Assembly (NCBI RefSeq): GCF_011758565.1
Contig: NZ_JAAMOX010000001.1
Coordinates: 186,001 to 250,000 of the forward strand
Length of the DNA stretch: 64,000 nucleotides
Direction of reading: 5' to 3'
Source: Lysinibacter cavernae
GTDB lineage: Bacteria; Actinomycetota; Actinomycetes; Actinomycetales; Microbacteriaceae
Shown here in pieces: positions 27,688-36,502 of this stretch (position 1 is its first letter; every line of letters starts with the position of its first letter). The position numbers and the translations under genes are program-made. Below the pieces are notes generated by a model, which was not told where the DNA came from, did not search any database, and saw only the letters and a program-made list of their open reading frames with translations.

Positions 27688-27742
27688 GCGCCAACGAGGA
27701 GCATCCGGTTCTCGGAAGCGAGGCGCCCTCAACGGTAATGGC

Positions 27743-28564
27743 CTACTTGAGCCCAAACAGTTCTGGGAACGTCTGGGCGGCCCACGAGTATCCAACAAAG
27801 CTCACAATGTCGAGTATCCAGTGCGCGATGATGAGCGGACGAGTGCGCCCAAACCTCTGGTAGAAATACCCAAAGACGAGGCCCATTGCGACGTTGCCGA
27901 TGAACCCCCCGAATCCCTGATAGAGATGGTAACTGCCGCGGAGCACCGCGCTGCCGAGGATGATCTGCCACGGTTTCCAGGCGAGATCACGAAGCCGCGC
28001 AAAGAGGTAGCCGACGACGATGATCTCTTCGAGCAGGGCCGCCTTGAGCGCCGCAAGGATGAGCACGGGCACCGTCCACCAGTAGGTATCGAGGGCCGTC
28101 GGTACAACCGTAGTGTTGATTCCGAGCGCTCGCGAGCCAAGATAGAGGGCGAGGCCTGGGATTCCGATGGCAGCCGACAGCGCGAAGGCAAGGCCAACGT
28201 CCTTTGCCAGGCCGCGCTGGCCGAGCCCAAGGCGTGACAGGTGCGGTTTGGTCGCAGACCAAAGGAGATAACACACGAGTGCGACGGGCACCAGCCCAAA
28301 GCCAATGGAGAGTAGCTGGTAGATCAGGTCAAATATGGGGCGCTCTGACATCGACTCGTTGATGGTCGCGCTTTGGTCTGAGAGCGCCTCCTCCCTGGTG
28401 AGGCGGTTCACAATTGACACGATGGAGTACACCGCAGACGCCCCAAGCGAGAGGCCAAGCACGATGAGGATCTCGCTCCACAAGCGACCGTTTGTCAACG
28501 GAGGGGTGGATGTGGCGCTCTTCGCGGCTGGGGCGGCCGCCTCAGCCGCACTGTTCGTCGTCAT
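27743..28564 (-). CDS. CPBP-family intramembrane glutamic endopeptidase
   Basis: The 273-residue membrane protein has about eight helices and the CPBP (Abi) motifs: paired glutamates in AALLEEIIVVGYLFARL, a His in RGSYHLYQGFGGFIGN and a His in LIIAHWILDIV. Family members include CAAX prenyl proteases and bacteriocin-immunity proteins; the role here is unknown. It is convergent with map and divergent from the second peptide-transport operon. Confidence 0.88.
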   Translation of the reverse strand: MTTNSAAEAAAPAAKSATSTPPLTNGRLWSEILIVLGLSLGASAVYSIVSIVNRLTREEALSDQSATINESMSERPIFDLIYQLLSIGFGLVPVALVCYLLWSATKPHLSRLGLGQRGLAKDVGLAFALSAAIGIPGLALYLGSRALGINTTVVPTALDTYWWTVPVLILAALKAALLEEIIVVGYLFARLRDLAWKPWQIILGSAVLRGSYHLYQGFGGFIGNVAMGLVFGYFYQRFGRTRPLIIAHWILDIVSFVGYSWAAQTFPELFGLK

Positions 28565-28764
28565 ACACGCAGTTTAGGGGAGTGAGCTCCCGTGTCGGCG
28601 TGGAAGAAATATCCAATCCGAGATGGCAACGGGGAACAATTGAGTAACGGTTCATACAGAAGTGTGAGAGTTTGTTAGAGATATTCACTAAAATCTTGGG
28701 ATACAGCACAAGCACGTCAACGGGGGCAATGTTGTGCCCGTTGTCGTCTCTTTCAGGAGGAAAA

Positions 28765-30384
28765 TTGACTCGCACCACGAAGGGCCTTGCTTCGGCAGCC
28801 CTCATTACCGCTAGCGCGCTGGTTCTTGCCGGCTGCGCTGGCGGCGACAGCTCCGACGATTCGTCGTCGGGTGACGCCCTGACCATCGGCACGAGCGACC
28901 CAGTATTCGCGCTCGACCCGGCAGCGGCATACGACAACGGTTCATGGCAGGTCATGATCCAGGTTTACCCGTTCCTCATGAACAGCCCGTACGGCAGCGC
29001 AGAGGTCGAGCCCGACATCGCGACGTCGGCCGAGTTCACCGCACCGACGGAATACACCGTGAAGCTGAAAGAGGGACTCAAGTTTGCCAACGGCAACGAC
29101 CTCACCGCTTCTGATGTGAAGTTCACGTTTGACCGCCAGTTGAAGATCAAGGACGATAACGGACCATGGGGTCTGCTTGAAAACCTTGAGAGCACCGAAG
29201 CCGTCGACGACACGACTGTTGTATTCCACCTCAAGCAGGAGAACGACCAGACGTTCCCTCAGGTGCTTTCGAGCCCAGTAGCTCCTATCGTTGACGAAGA
29301 CGTCTTCCCAGCTGACAAGGTTCTTGCTGACGCGGACATCGTAAAAGAAAAGCCGTTTGCCGGCCAGTACACGATTGAGTCGTTCAAGCTGAACGACCTC
29401 ATTTCGTACAAGGCGTTTGACGGATACGACGGCCTCCTTGGCGCTCCCAAGACGAGCGACGTTACGGTGAAGTACTTCACCAACGAGAACAACCTGCGTC
29501 TGGCTATCCAGGAGAAGGCCGTTGACGTTGCAACCCGTCAGCTATCCGCCACCGATGTTGAAGACCTCGCAAAGAACGAAGACCTCAAGGTCTACAAGGG
29601 TCCTGGTGGAGAAATCCGCTTCATCGTGTACAACTTCAACACGCAGCCGTTTGGCGCAACGACCGCAGAAGCCGACCCAGCGAAGGCACTCGCCGTTCGC
29701 CAGGCGACTGCCGACCTGATCGACCGTGACGCACTGTCTGAACAGGTCTTCAAGGGAACCTACACCCCGCTCTACTCCTACGTTCCAGAGGGACTCCCAG
29801 GAGCGACCCAGTCGCTCAAGGGACTCTACGGCGACGGTGAAGGTGGACCGGATGGGGCCCGCGCAGCCGAGCGCCTCAAGGCCGCAGGAGTCGAGACTCC
29901 CGTGACGCTCAACCTGCAGTACAACCCCGACCACTACGGTGCATCCAGCGCCGAGGAGTACGCGCTCATCAAGAGCCAGCTCGAAGAGGGTGGCCTGTTT
30001 AAGGTTGACCTGCAGGCAACAGAGTGGACGCAGTTCAACAAGGACCGCGTTCAGGACCTGTACCCGCTGCACCAGCTCGGATGGTTCCCTGACTACTCCG
30101 ACGCCGACAACTACCTCACGCCCTTCTTCATCGACGGTGGCTTCCTCATGAACCACTACAGCAACGAAGAGGTCAACGAGCTCATCCGTTCGCAGCTTGC
30201 AACGGTTGACCGCGACGAGCGTATTGGCAAGATCGAGCAGATTCAGGACCTCGTGGCCGCTGACCTCTCAACCCTGCCAACCACGCAGGGTACCCAGGTT
30301 GCGGTTGCAGTGAAGGATGTGAAGGGTGTCGAAGACACGCTTGACGCATCGTTCAAGTTCCGCTTTGGCCCGCTGAGCAAGTAA
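28765..30384 (+). CDS. ABC transporter substrate-binding lipoprotein, family 5 (second system)
   Basis: The 539-residue lipoprotein has a signal sequence with lipobox LVLAG-C (C24), then a family 5 binding domain (PVFALDPAAAYDNGSWQVM; WFPDYSDADNYLTPFF). The sequence WFPDYSDADNY near the C-terminal end resembles that in dipeptide/oligopeptide-binding proteins. I chose the TTG at 28765, which has AGGAGG at 28756-28761 and starts the signal peptide directly; the longer frame from 28672 gives an implausible signal. It is separated from its permeases by a hairpin. Confidence 0.9.
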   Translation: MTRTTKGLASAALITASALVLAGCAGGDSSDDSSSGDALTIGTSDPVFALDPAAAYDNGSWQVMIQVYPFLMNSPYGSAEVEPDIATSAEFTAPTEYTVKLKEGLKFANGNDLTASDVKFTFDRQLKIKDDNGPWGLLENLESTEAVDDTTVVFHLKQENDQTFPQVLSSPVAPIVDEDVFPADKVLADADIVKEKPFAGQYTIESFKLNDLISYKAFDGYDGLLGAPKTSDVTVKYFTNENNLRLAIQEKAVDVATRQLSATDVEDLAKNEDLKVYKGPGGEIRFIVYNFNTQPFGATTAEADPAKALAVRQATADLIDRDALSEQVFKGTYTPLYSYVPEGLPGATQSLKGLYGDGEGGPDGARAAERLKAAGVETPVTLNLQYNPDHYGASSAEEYALIKSQLEEGGLFKVDLQATEWTQFNKDRVQDLYPLHQLGWFPDYSDADNYLTPFFIDGGFLMNHYSNEEVNELIRSQLATVDRDERIGKIEQIQDLVAADLSTLPTTQGTQVAVAVKDVKGVEDTLDASFKFRFGPLSK

Positions 30385-30453
30385 TTGCTGCTCACGCTGC
30401 ATAATGACTCACGTCTTTTTGCATTTCGGCTAGAGTCGTTCTAGTCAACTTGT

Positions 30454-30488
30454 AGGGGCGGCCCGTTCTGCAAAGACGGACCGCCCCT
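30454..30488 (+). terminator. Hairpin between binding-protein and permease genes (attenuator or mRNA stabiliser)
   Basis: AGGGGCGGCCCGT pairs with ACGGACCGCCCCT (one mismatch), followed only by CTTG. The weak tail suggests partial termination or 3' protection, giving more binding protein than permease. Confidence 0.6.
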
Positions 30489-30529
30489 CTTGACGCTCCA
30501 CACCACTTATTCTGAAAGTAACGAGGCCC

Positions 30530-31627
30530 ATGTCTCAGACCGAAACCCTGTCGCAGCCGCCAGCTGCCACGGGAACCCCGGCAGCTCCTGCCGTTAAGCG
30601 CAAGGGAGGCGGGCTCGGTCGATACATTCTGTGGCGCTTCCTGCTGATCTTCCCGACTATCTTCATCCTTGTCACGATGGTATTCATCCTGATGCGCGGC
30701 ATTGGTGACCCCATCTCTGCGGCTCTCGGAGGGCGTCTCAGCCCAGACCAGCTTGCTGAGCGAGTTGCTGCCGCAGGCTACGACCGGCCGATCTTCGTCC
30801 AGTACTTCGAGTACCTCGGCCAGATCTTCACCGGCAACTTTGGCAACACGCTCACGGATAACCGCCCCGTGACCGAGGTCTTGCTCACGTATGGTGGAGC
30901 AACACTCGAACTCGCGTTTTACACCCTGATCGTTGCGTTTATCGTTGGTATCCCGCTCGGCATGGTCGCCGGCTATTTCCGCGATCGCTACCCTGATGCC
31001 CTCCTGCGCATCTTTGCCATCCTGTGCTACGCGACTCCGGTCTTTTTTGCCGGTCTTATCCTGAAACTCATCTTTGGTGTTTGGCTTAAGGTGCTCCCCG
31101 TATCTGGGCGGGCATCGGTCGGCACTGAGCTCAAGATGCAGCTGCTCGACAGTAAAACGGGTATTTACATCATCGACGCATTCCAAGTGGGAACACCGGC
31201 CGCAATTGGCGATGTTCTCAGTCACGCCGTGCTGCCAGGAGTGACCCTCGGTTTGCTCACAGCGGGCGTGTTCCTTCGCCTGGTCCGCACTAACGTGATC
31301 GGCACGCTTGGCCGCGAATATGTTGATTCGGCTCGTTCGCGAGGCGTGAACGAATTTCGTCTTGTTCGGAAGCACGCCTATAAGCCAGCACTGATCCCAA
31401 TCATTACCGTGATGGGACTTCAGATAGCCATGCTGCTCGGTGGCGCGGTGCTCACAGAAACCACGTTTGAATGGCGTGGCCTCGGCTTCCAGCTTGCCCA
31501 GTATTTGGGCGCCCGCGACTTCGTTGCCGTGCAGGGAATTGTTGCCCTGCTCGCCGTGATCGTGGCCCTCACCAACTTCATCGTCGACATCATTGCGGCG
31601 CTCATCGACCCAAGAGTGAGGTACTAA
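30530..31627 (+). CDS. ABC transporter permease, DppB/OppB type (second system)
   Basis: The 365-residue permease has a cytosolic N-terminal extension of about 35 residues (Pro/Ala-rich), then YILWRFLLIFPTIFILVTMV and the ATPase-contact loop RTNVIGTLGREYVDSARSRG. It would form the channel with the next gene product. A long extracytoplasmic loop (VSGRASVGTELKMQLLDSKTGIYI) is typical of actinobacterial DppB proteins. The gene ends two bases before the next start. Confidence 0.92.
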   Translation: MSQTETLSQPPAATGTPAAPAVKRKGGGLGRYILWRFLLIFPTIFILVTMVFILMRGIGDPISAALGGRLSPDQLAERVAAAGYDRPIFVQYFEYLGQIFTGNFGNTLTDNRPVTEVLLTYGGATLELAFYTLIVAFIVGIPLGMVAGYFRDRYPDALLRIFAILCYATPVFFAGLILKLIFGVWLKVLPVSGRASVGTELKMQLLDSKTGIYIIDAFQVGTPAAIGDVLSHAVLPGVTLGLLTAGVFLRLVRTNVIGTLGREYVDSARSRGVNEFRLVRKHAYKPALIPIITVMGLQIAMLLGGAVLTETTFEWRGLGFQLAQYLGARDFVAVQGIVALLAVIVALTNFIVDIIAALIDPRVRY

Positions 31628-31629
31628 TC

Positions 31630-32805
31630 ATGGCTCTCACCGTTCCAACTCCCGCGGCGGCACGACCGTCACACGAACGCGGCTGGCATAAGCTTCCCAT
31701 CATCCGTGAGCTGCGTAGCAGCGTTGGCCTTCAGCGAGGCATGCTGATTGCCGGTCTCATCCTGACGGCGGCGTTTCTCCTTTCCGCGTTGCTTGCGCCC
31801 GTTATCGCACCATATGGCTTCAGCCAGCTCAAGGGGCCAGACGGCAGCTTCGGCTCGCAGCAGCCGCCATCCGCTGATCACATTTGGGGCACTACCGTCG
31901 GAGGATACGACGTCTTCTCTCGCGTGATCTGGGGCTCGCAGACCGCGTTCCTCGTGATCATTGTTGCCGTTGTGCTTTCGATCTTCGCCGGCGTGATTCT
32001 TGGCCTCGTGTCCGGTTACTTTGGCGGTTGGATCGACCGTGTACTCGTGGTCGTTTGCGACGCCGTGTATGCCTTCCCGTCACTGCTACTCGCGATCGTG
32101 ATGTCCATCATGATCAGCGGAGGTCAGTCGAGCCTGTGGGGCGGTATTTTTGCGGCCTCCATCTCGATTACCGTTGTGTTCATTCCCCAGTACTTCCGAG
32201 TGGTTCGCGCCGAAACCGTGCGGATCAAGACGGAGGCTTTTGTTGAGTCTGCCAAGGTCCTCGGTGCGAGCAGCGGACGAATTATCTTCAAACACGTCTT
32301 CCGCAACGCGACCCGTACGCTGCCGCTGGTGTTCACGCTCAACGCATCCGAAGCCATCCTGACCCTTGCCGGCCTTGGATTCTTGGGCTTTGGTATCGAG
32401 CCAAACTCGGCGGCGGAGTGGGGCTACGACCTCAATAAGTCACTCTCGGATGTCACGAGCGGCATCTGGTGGACGGGCATTTTCCCCGGCCTCGCGATTG
32501 TGCTTGTGGTTCTTGGCATCACACTCGTTGGCGAGAGCCTCAACGACCTTGCTGACCCGCGCCTTCGCGGTCGCAAGCGGGTCAAGGCAAGCTCGGGAGC
32601 CGTTGCCGCGACGTCAACGGGCGCCGCACAGTCCACAGCTGATTCTTCGATCTCTGCTTCATCGATTTCTGAGAAGGACGCCAACCTCACCGATGACGGG
32701 CTCCTCGGGGCAACCGATTCGGTTGTTGACGAAGGACGCAAAGCCGAAGACTCGGCCGGGCTGCCAATGCTTCCCGACGAGACCGACCGTTCGGAGAACT
32801 CATAA
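31630..32805 (+). CDS. ABC transporter permease, DppC/OppC type, with acidic Ser-rich C-terminal tail (second system)
   Basis: The 391-residue protein has a normal OppC_N plus BPD_transp_1 body up to about residue 315 (EAFVESAKVLGASSGRIIFKHV; LNDLADPRLRGRKR). About 75 further residues rich in Ser, Ala, Asp and Glu are absent from ordinary DppC proteins. The tail is in the cytoplasm by the usual topology and probably disordered. The ATG at 31630 is two bases after the upstream stop; the stop overlaps the ATPase start (TAATG). The tail might regulate or recruit partners; this is inference. Confidence 0.9.
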   Translation: MALTVPTPAAARPSHERGWHKLPIIRELRSSVGLQRGMLIAGLILTAAFLLSALLAPVIAPYGFSQLKGPDGSFGSQQPPSADHIWGTTVGGYDVFSRVIWGSQTAFLVIIVAVVLSIFAGVILGLVSGYFGGWIDRVLVVVCDAVYAFPSLLLAIVMSIMISGGQSSLWGGIFAASISITVVFIPQYFRVVRAETVRIKTEAFVESAKVLGASSGRIIFKHVFRNATRTLPLVFTLNASEAILTLAGLGFLGFGIEPNSAAEWGYDLNKSLSDVTSGIWWTGIFPGLAIVLVVLGITLVGESLNDLADPRLRGRKRVKASSGAVAATSTGAAQSTADSSISASSISEKDANLTDDGLLGATDSVVDEGRKAEDSAGLPMLPDETDRSENS

Positions 32806-34505
32806 TGTCTAACGTTGTAGAGATACAAAACCTCGAGGTCGCCTTTTCGACCGACGCTGGGGCTGTCAAAGCCGTGGATGGCGTCTCGCTTGCCGTCGAG
32901 TCCGGTCGGGTTCTTGCCATCGTGGGGGAGTCCGGAAGTGGCAAGACCGTCACCGCAAAAACCATCCTCGGTCTGCTGCCCGATACCGCAACGGCCTCGG
33001 GCGCAATCCTCTTGCAACACAACGGAGGGCCGGAAACACGCAACGTGATCGGGCTGACGGGGGAGCGCCTGCGCGACATCCGTGGAACCGACGTTGCGAT
33101 GGTATTTCAGGAGCCGTCGACGGCTCTGAACCCGGTGTATACGGTTGGTTGGCAGATCATCGAGGGGCTTCGCGCCCACGGCAAGTTCGGCAAAAAAGAG
33201 GCGCGTGAGCTTGCCATCGAGATGCTGGGCAAGGTCGGCATCCCGTCGCCTGAGAAGCGAATCGACTACTACCCACACCAGTTCTCTGGTGGGCAAAAGC
33301 AGCGAATCGTGATCGCGATGGCCTTGGTGCTCAACCCAGGTTTGATCGTTGCCGACGAGCCAACAACGGCGCTCGATGTGACCGTCCAGGCCGAGATCCT
33401 CGACCTGCTGCGCCGCTGCCGCGACGAGTTTGGCACGGCGATCGTGCTCATCACCCACAACATGGGCGTGGTTGCAGACCTCGCCGACGATGTTGCCGTG
33501 ATGTACCAGGGCAAGGTTGTTGAGCATGCGGACGTCCACACGCTGTTTGCCTCACCACAGAACGACTACACCAAGGCCCTGCTTGAGGCAGTTCCTCACC
33601 TTGGGCAGGGTGTCGAGGCGGCAAAGTCACGTCAGGTAGAGCGCGACACCGCCAACACCGGCGCGGCCCCACTCGTTGTCGCGAAAGACCTCGTGATTGA
33701 GTATCCCGGACGACTCGGTCAGCCAACCTTCCGTGCCGTCAACTCCGTTAGCTTCGAGATTGGCGCAGGAGAGGTGCTTGGCCTTGTTGGCGAAAGCGGT
33801 TCTGGCAAGACCACAATCGGTCGCGCCATCGCTGGGCTTGGCCCCATCAGTGGCGGATCGCTGCAGGTGCTTGGCAACGAGATGTATCGCTTCAAAGAGC
33901 GCAACTTCAAGAAGACTCGTGCCGATATTGGGTTTGTGTTCCAGGACCCGGCTTCGAGTTTCAATCCGCTGTTGACCATTGCCGAGTGTGTGGCAGAGCC
34001 GCTGATTATCCACGGGCGTGCGAAGTCCGCAAAGGATGCTCGCCAGCGGGTCAACGAGTTGCTTGAGGCCGTGCAGCTGCCGAAGGCGTTTGGCGACCGA
34101 TACCCGCACGAACTGAGCGGTGGACAGCGCCAGCGCGCAAGCCTCGCTCGAGGCCTTGCGCTCGATCCAAAGCTGCTGATTGCTGATGAGCCCACATCGG
34201 CTCTTGACGTTTCGGTGCAGGCCCGCGTGCTTGAGCTCTTCACCGAGTTGCAGCGGGAGCTGGGCTTCGCGGCTCTCTTCATCAGCCACGACCTGGCGGT
34301 TGTTGAGTTGCTCGCCGACCGTATCGCGGTGCTCTATAAGGGCGAGCTCGTAGAGAAGGGCACGGGAGAAGAAGTGCTCTTGAACCCGACGCATCCATAC
34401 ACCCAGCGGTTGTTGGCTTCGTTGCCTGTGCCAGATCCGATTGAGCAGGCCGCCCGCCGCGAGCGTCTGAGCGAGCTGGTGCGTGCGGAACAGAACCAGG
34501 GGTAG
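32805..34505 (+). CDS. Fused dual ABC ATPase (DppD-DppF type)
   Basis: The 566-residue protein contains two complete ATPase domains. The first (about 1-265) has [35 protein letters not shown] and LITHNMGVV; the second (about 285-550) has GESGSGKTT, LSGGQRQRASLARGL, IADEPTSALDV and FISHDLAVV. The fused design is common in Actinobacteria. It powers the second peptide importer and contrasts with the separate ATPases at 13936-15677. Confidence 0.95.
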   Translation: MSNVVEIQNLEVAFSTDAGAVKAVDGVSLAVESGRVLAIVGESGSGKTVTAKTILGLLPDTATASGAILLQHNGGPETRNVIGLTGERLRDIRGTDVAMVFQEPSTALNPVYTVGWQIIEGLRAHGKFGKKEARELAIEMLGKVGIPSPEKRIDYYPHQFSGGQKQRIVIAMALVLNPGLIVADEPTTALDVTVQAEILDLLRRCRDEFGTAIVLITHNMGVVADLADDVAVMYQGKVVEHADVHTLFASPQNDYTKALLEAVPHLGQGVEAAKSRQVERDTANTGAAPLVVAKDLVIEYPGRLGQPTFRAVNSVSFEIGAGEVLGLVGESGSGKTTIGRAIAGLGPISGGSLQVLGNEMYRFKERNFKKTRADIGFVFQDPASSFNPLLTIAECVAEPLIIHGRAKSAKDARQRVNELLEAVQLPKAFGDRYPHELSGGQRQRASLARGLALDPKLLIADEPTSALDVSVQARVLELFTELQRELGFAALFISHDLAVVELLADRIAVLYKGELVEKGTGEEVLLNPTHPYTQRLLASLPVPDPIEQAARRERLSELVRAEQNQG

Positions 34506-34506
34506 C

Positions 34507-36369
34507 GTGATTCGACGTCCGTTTCGCACGGCGATGGCAGCACTCGTTGTTGTCGCCGTGCTCAGCGGCTGTACCAGCGGTCCAACCCCCGGTTCCGAGC
34601 TTCGTATCGCAACACCACAACCGGTAACTTCGTTTAACGCGCAGACCGTTTTTGGTGACAGCCCCAGCAATCAGGGTGTCCTCTCGGCCACCGACGGCGG
34701 CTTTTTCGAGCCGCATGCTGAGCAGCAGCGAGTGTTGAACCAGTCCTTTGGCGATGTGAGTGTTGACTCGCTTGACCCGCTGACCGTGACGTACACACTC
34801 GGCGATTCGGCAACCTGGTCCGACGGTGTTGCGGTCTCGCCGGCCGACTTGCTGCTCGCCTGGGCAGGGATTTCGGGCGTGCTGAACGACAGCGGAGCCA
34901 AACGAGAAGCGCTTATCGATCAAGAGAGCGGACTTCCCACCGCCGCATTTACCGGAAAAACGGTGTTCTTTGATGGGATGCCAAACGGCCTTGAACACGC
35001 GGCAACGACCCCCGTTGTTGACGAGAAAACGGGTGCGGTCACCCTTGTGTTTGATGAGCCTGTTGTTGACTGGCGTCTGATCTTTGACATTGGCGTGCCC
35101 GCTCACGTCGTGGCCGCTCAAGCGCTCGGAAGTGCTGACGCTACCGAGGGCCAGAACGCGATCCTCGCCGCTATCCAGAACAATGACCGGGCGGCCCTCG
35201 CGAGCATTTCGCGGCAGTGGAGCACGGGATTTGTCGCGAGCGAGATAACGGATGCCGCCACGCAGCTCGTCGCAACCGGGCCATATTCGGTCACCGCAAT
35301 AGGTGAGACGCTTGAGCTCACCGCAAACGACAACTATGCCGGGTCGAGCAGGGCCTCAATCGAAACGATCCTCGTTGACGTTGACCGCGATGTCTCTGGA
35401 ACCATCGAGGCAATTGCCGGTGGAGATCTTGACGTGGCGCTTGTTGCCCCAACCGACGAATTGTTGACCGCGATGAAGGCGGCGAAAAGCGACGAGAGCG
35501 ACGTCATCCTGACTTCAGGACAGGGCAGCCTGTTTGAACATCTTGACCTGCAATTTGCCCGATCAGCAAACGGTACATTTGACAAACCAGAGGTGCGCCA
35601 AGCGTTTTTGATGACCGTGCCTCGGCAAGAGATCGTTGACTCGCTGATTGGTCCGTTTGATGCGGACGCTACCCCGCGTGACACCTTCCTCCTTCCGCAG
35701 GGGCACCCCAACGAGGAGACACTGGCTGCCGACTCCGGTGTGGCCGCCTTTGCCAAGCCAAATATCGACAAGGCCAAGTCCATGCTGGCATCGGCCGGCG
35801 TGAAGTCGCCGACCGTTTGCATCTTGTTTGACGCGCAGAACGCGAGACGGGCTGCGACCTTTGAGCTCATTCGGGCTTCCGCGGATCAGGCAGGGTTTGT
35901 GGTCACAGATTGCTCAAGCGACGACTGGTTGTCAAAACTGGGTGTTCCTGGCGCCTACGATGCGTCGCTGTTTGCGTGGGAGACAAACGCCGCCGTCACG
36001 ACTCCGACTCTCCGCTACGGTTCGAAGGATGCGCCGGCAAACTTCAATTTCTACGCCAACGGGGCGGTTGATGCTGCCCTCCTGAAACTCTCGAAGCAGG
36101 CTGGCGGCAAGCCGGTCTTGGCAAAACCAGCGGACCAGGCGGCCATCCTTGAACAGGTCAATTTGTCACTCACCGACCCAACACTCGGCACAGAGTCGGT
36201 TGACGCGCTCGTCAAGATCGAGCAAACGCTGTGGGCGGATGCCTACGGCATGCCGCTCTATCAGCAACCGGAAATTGTGGTGCATCGCGCGGGCGTCACG
36301 GGAATTGATGCCGGCGCCCTCACTCCTGGCTTGCTCTGGAATGTGGCACAGTGGCGGGTAACCGGATAG
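34507..36369 (+). CDS. Second family 5 substrate-binding lipoprotein of the operon
   Basis: The 620-residue protein starts at GTG 34507, one base after the ATPase stop, and has a lipobox VLSG-C (C22). The binding domain is divergent from the binding protein at 28765 and from that at 10281, with a long insert around KLVFDEPVVDWRLIFDIG-like segments and an Ala-rich C-terminal half. It may broaden the ligand range of the same permease or have its own role. It is close upstream of typA, from which it is separated by 133 bases. Confidence 0.82.
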   Translation: MIRRPFRTAMAALVVVAVLSGCTSGPTPGSELRIATPQPVTSFNAQTVFGDSPSNQGVLSATDGGFFEPHAEQQRVLNQSFGDVSVDSLDPLTVTYTLGDSATWSDGVAVSPADLLLAWAGISGVLNDSGAKREALIDQESGLPTAAFTGKTVFFDGMPNGLEHAATTPVVDEKTGAVTLVFDEPVVDWRLIFDIGVPAHVVAAQALGSADATEGQNAILAAIQNNDRAALASISRQWSTGFVASEITDAATQLVATGPYSVTAIGETLELTANDNYAGSSRASIETILVDVDRDVSGTIEAIAGGDLDVALVAPTDELLTAMKAAKSDESDVILTSGQGSLFEHLDLQFARSANGTFDKPEVRQAFLMTVPRQEIVDSLIGPFDADATPRDTFLLPQGHPNEETLAADSGVAAFAKPNIDKAKSMLASAGVKSPTVCILFDAQNARRAATFELIRASADQAGFVVTDCSSDDWLSKLGVPGAYDASLFAWETNAAVTTPTLRYGSKDAPANFNFYANGAVDAALLKLSKQAGGKPVLAKPADQAAILEQVNLSLTDPTLGTESVDALVKIEQTLWADAYGMPLYQQPEIVVHRAGVTGIDAGALTPGLLWNVAQWRVTG

Positions 36370-36502
36370 TTTTCTCGGATTGCCCGCACGGAAAAATGTT
36401 GAGAAGTCACTGATAAATACGAGGGTGACCCTCATTATTCGCGTAGGATAGGGAAGTTGGCAATCGCCACATCTCCACTGAGAACTTCCTGAGGATACTT
36501 TT

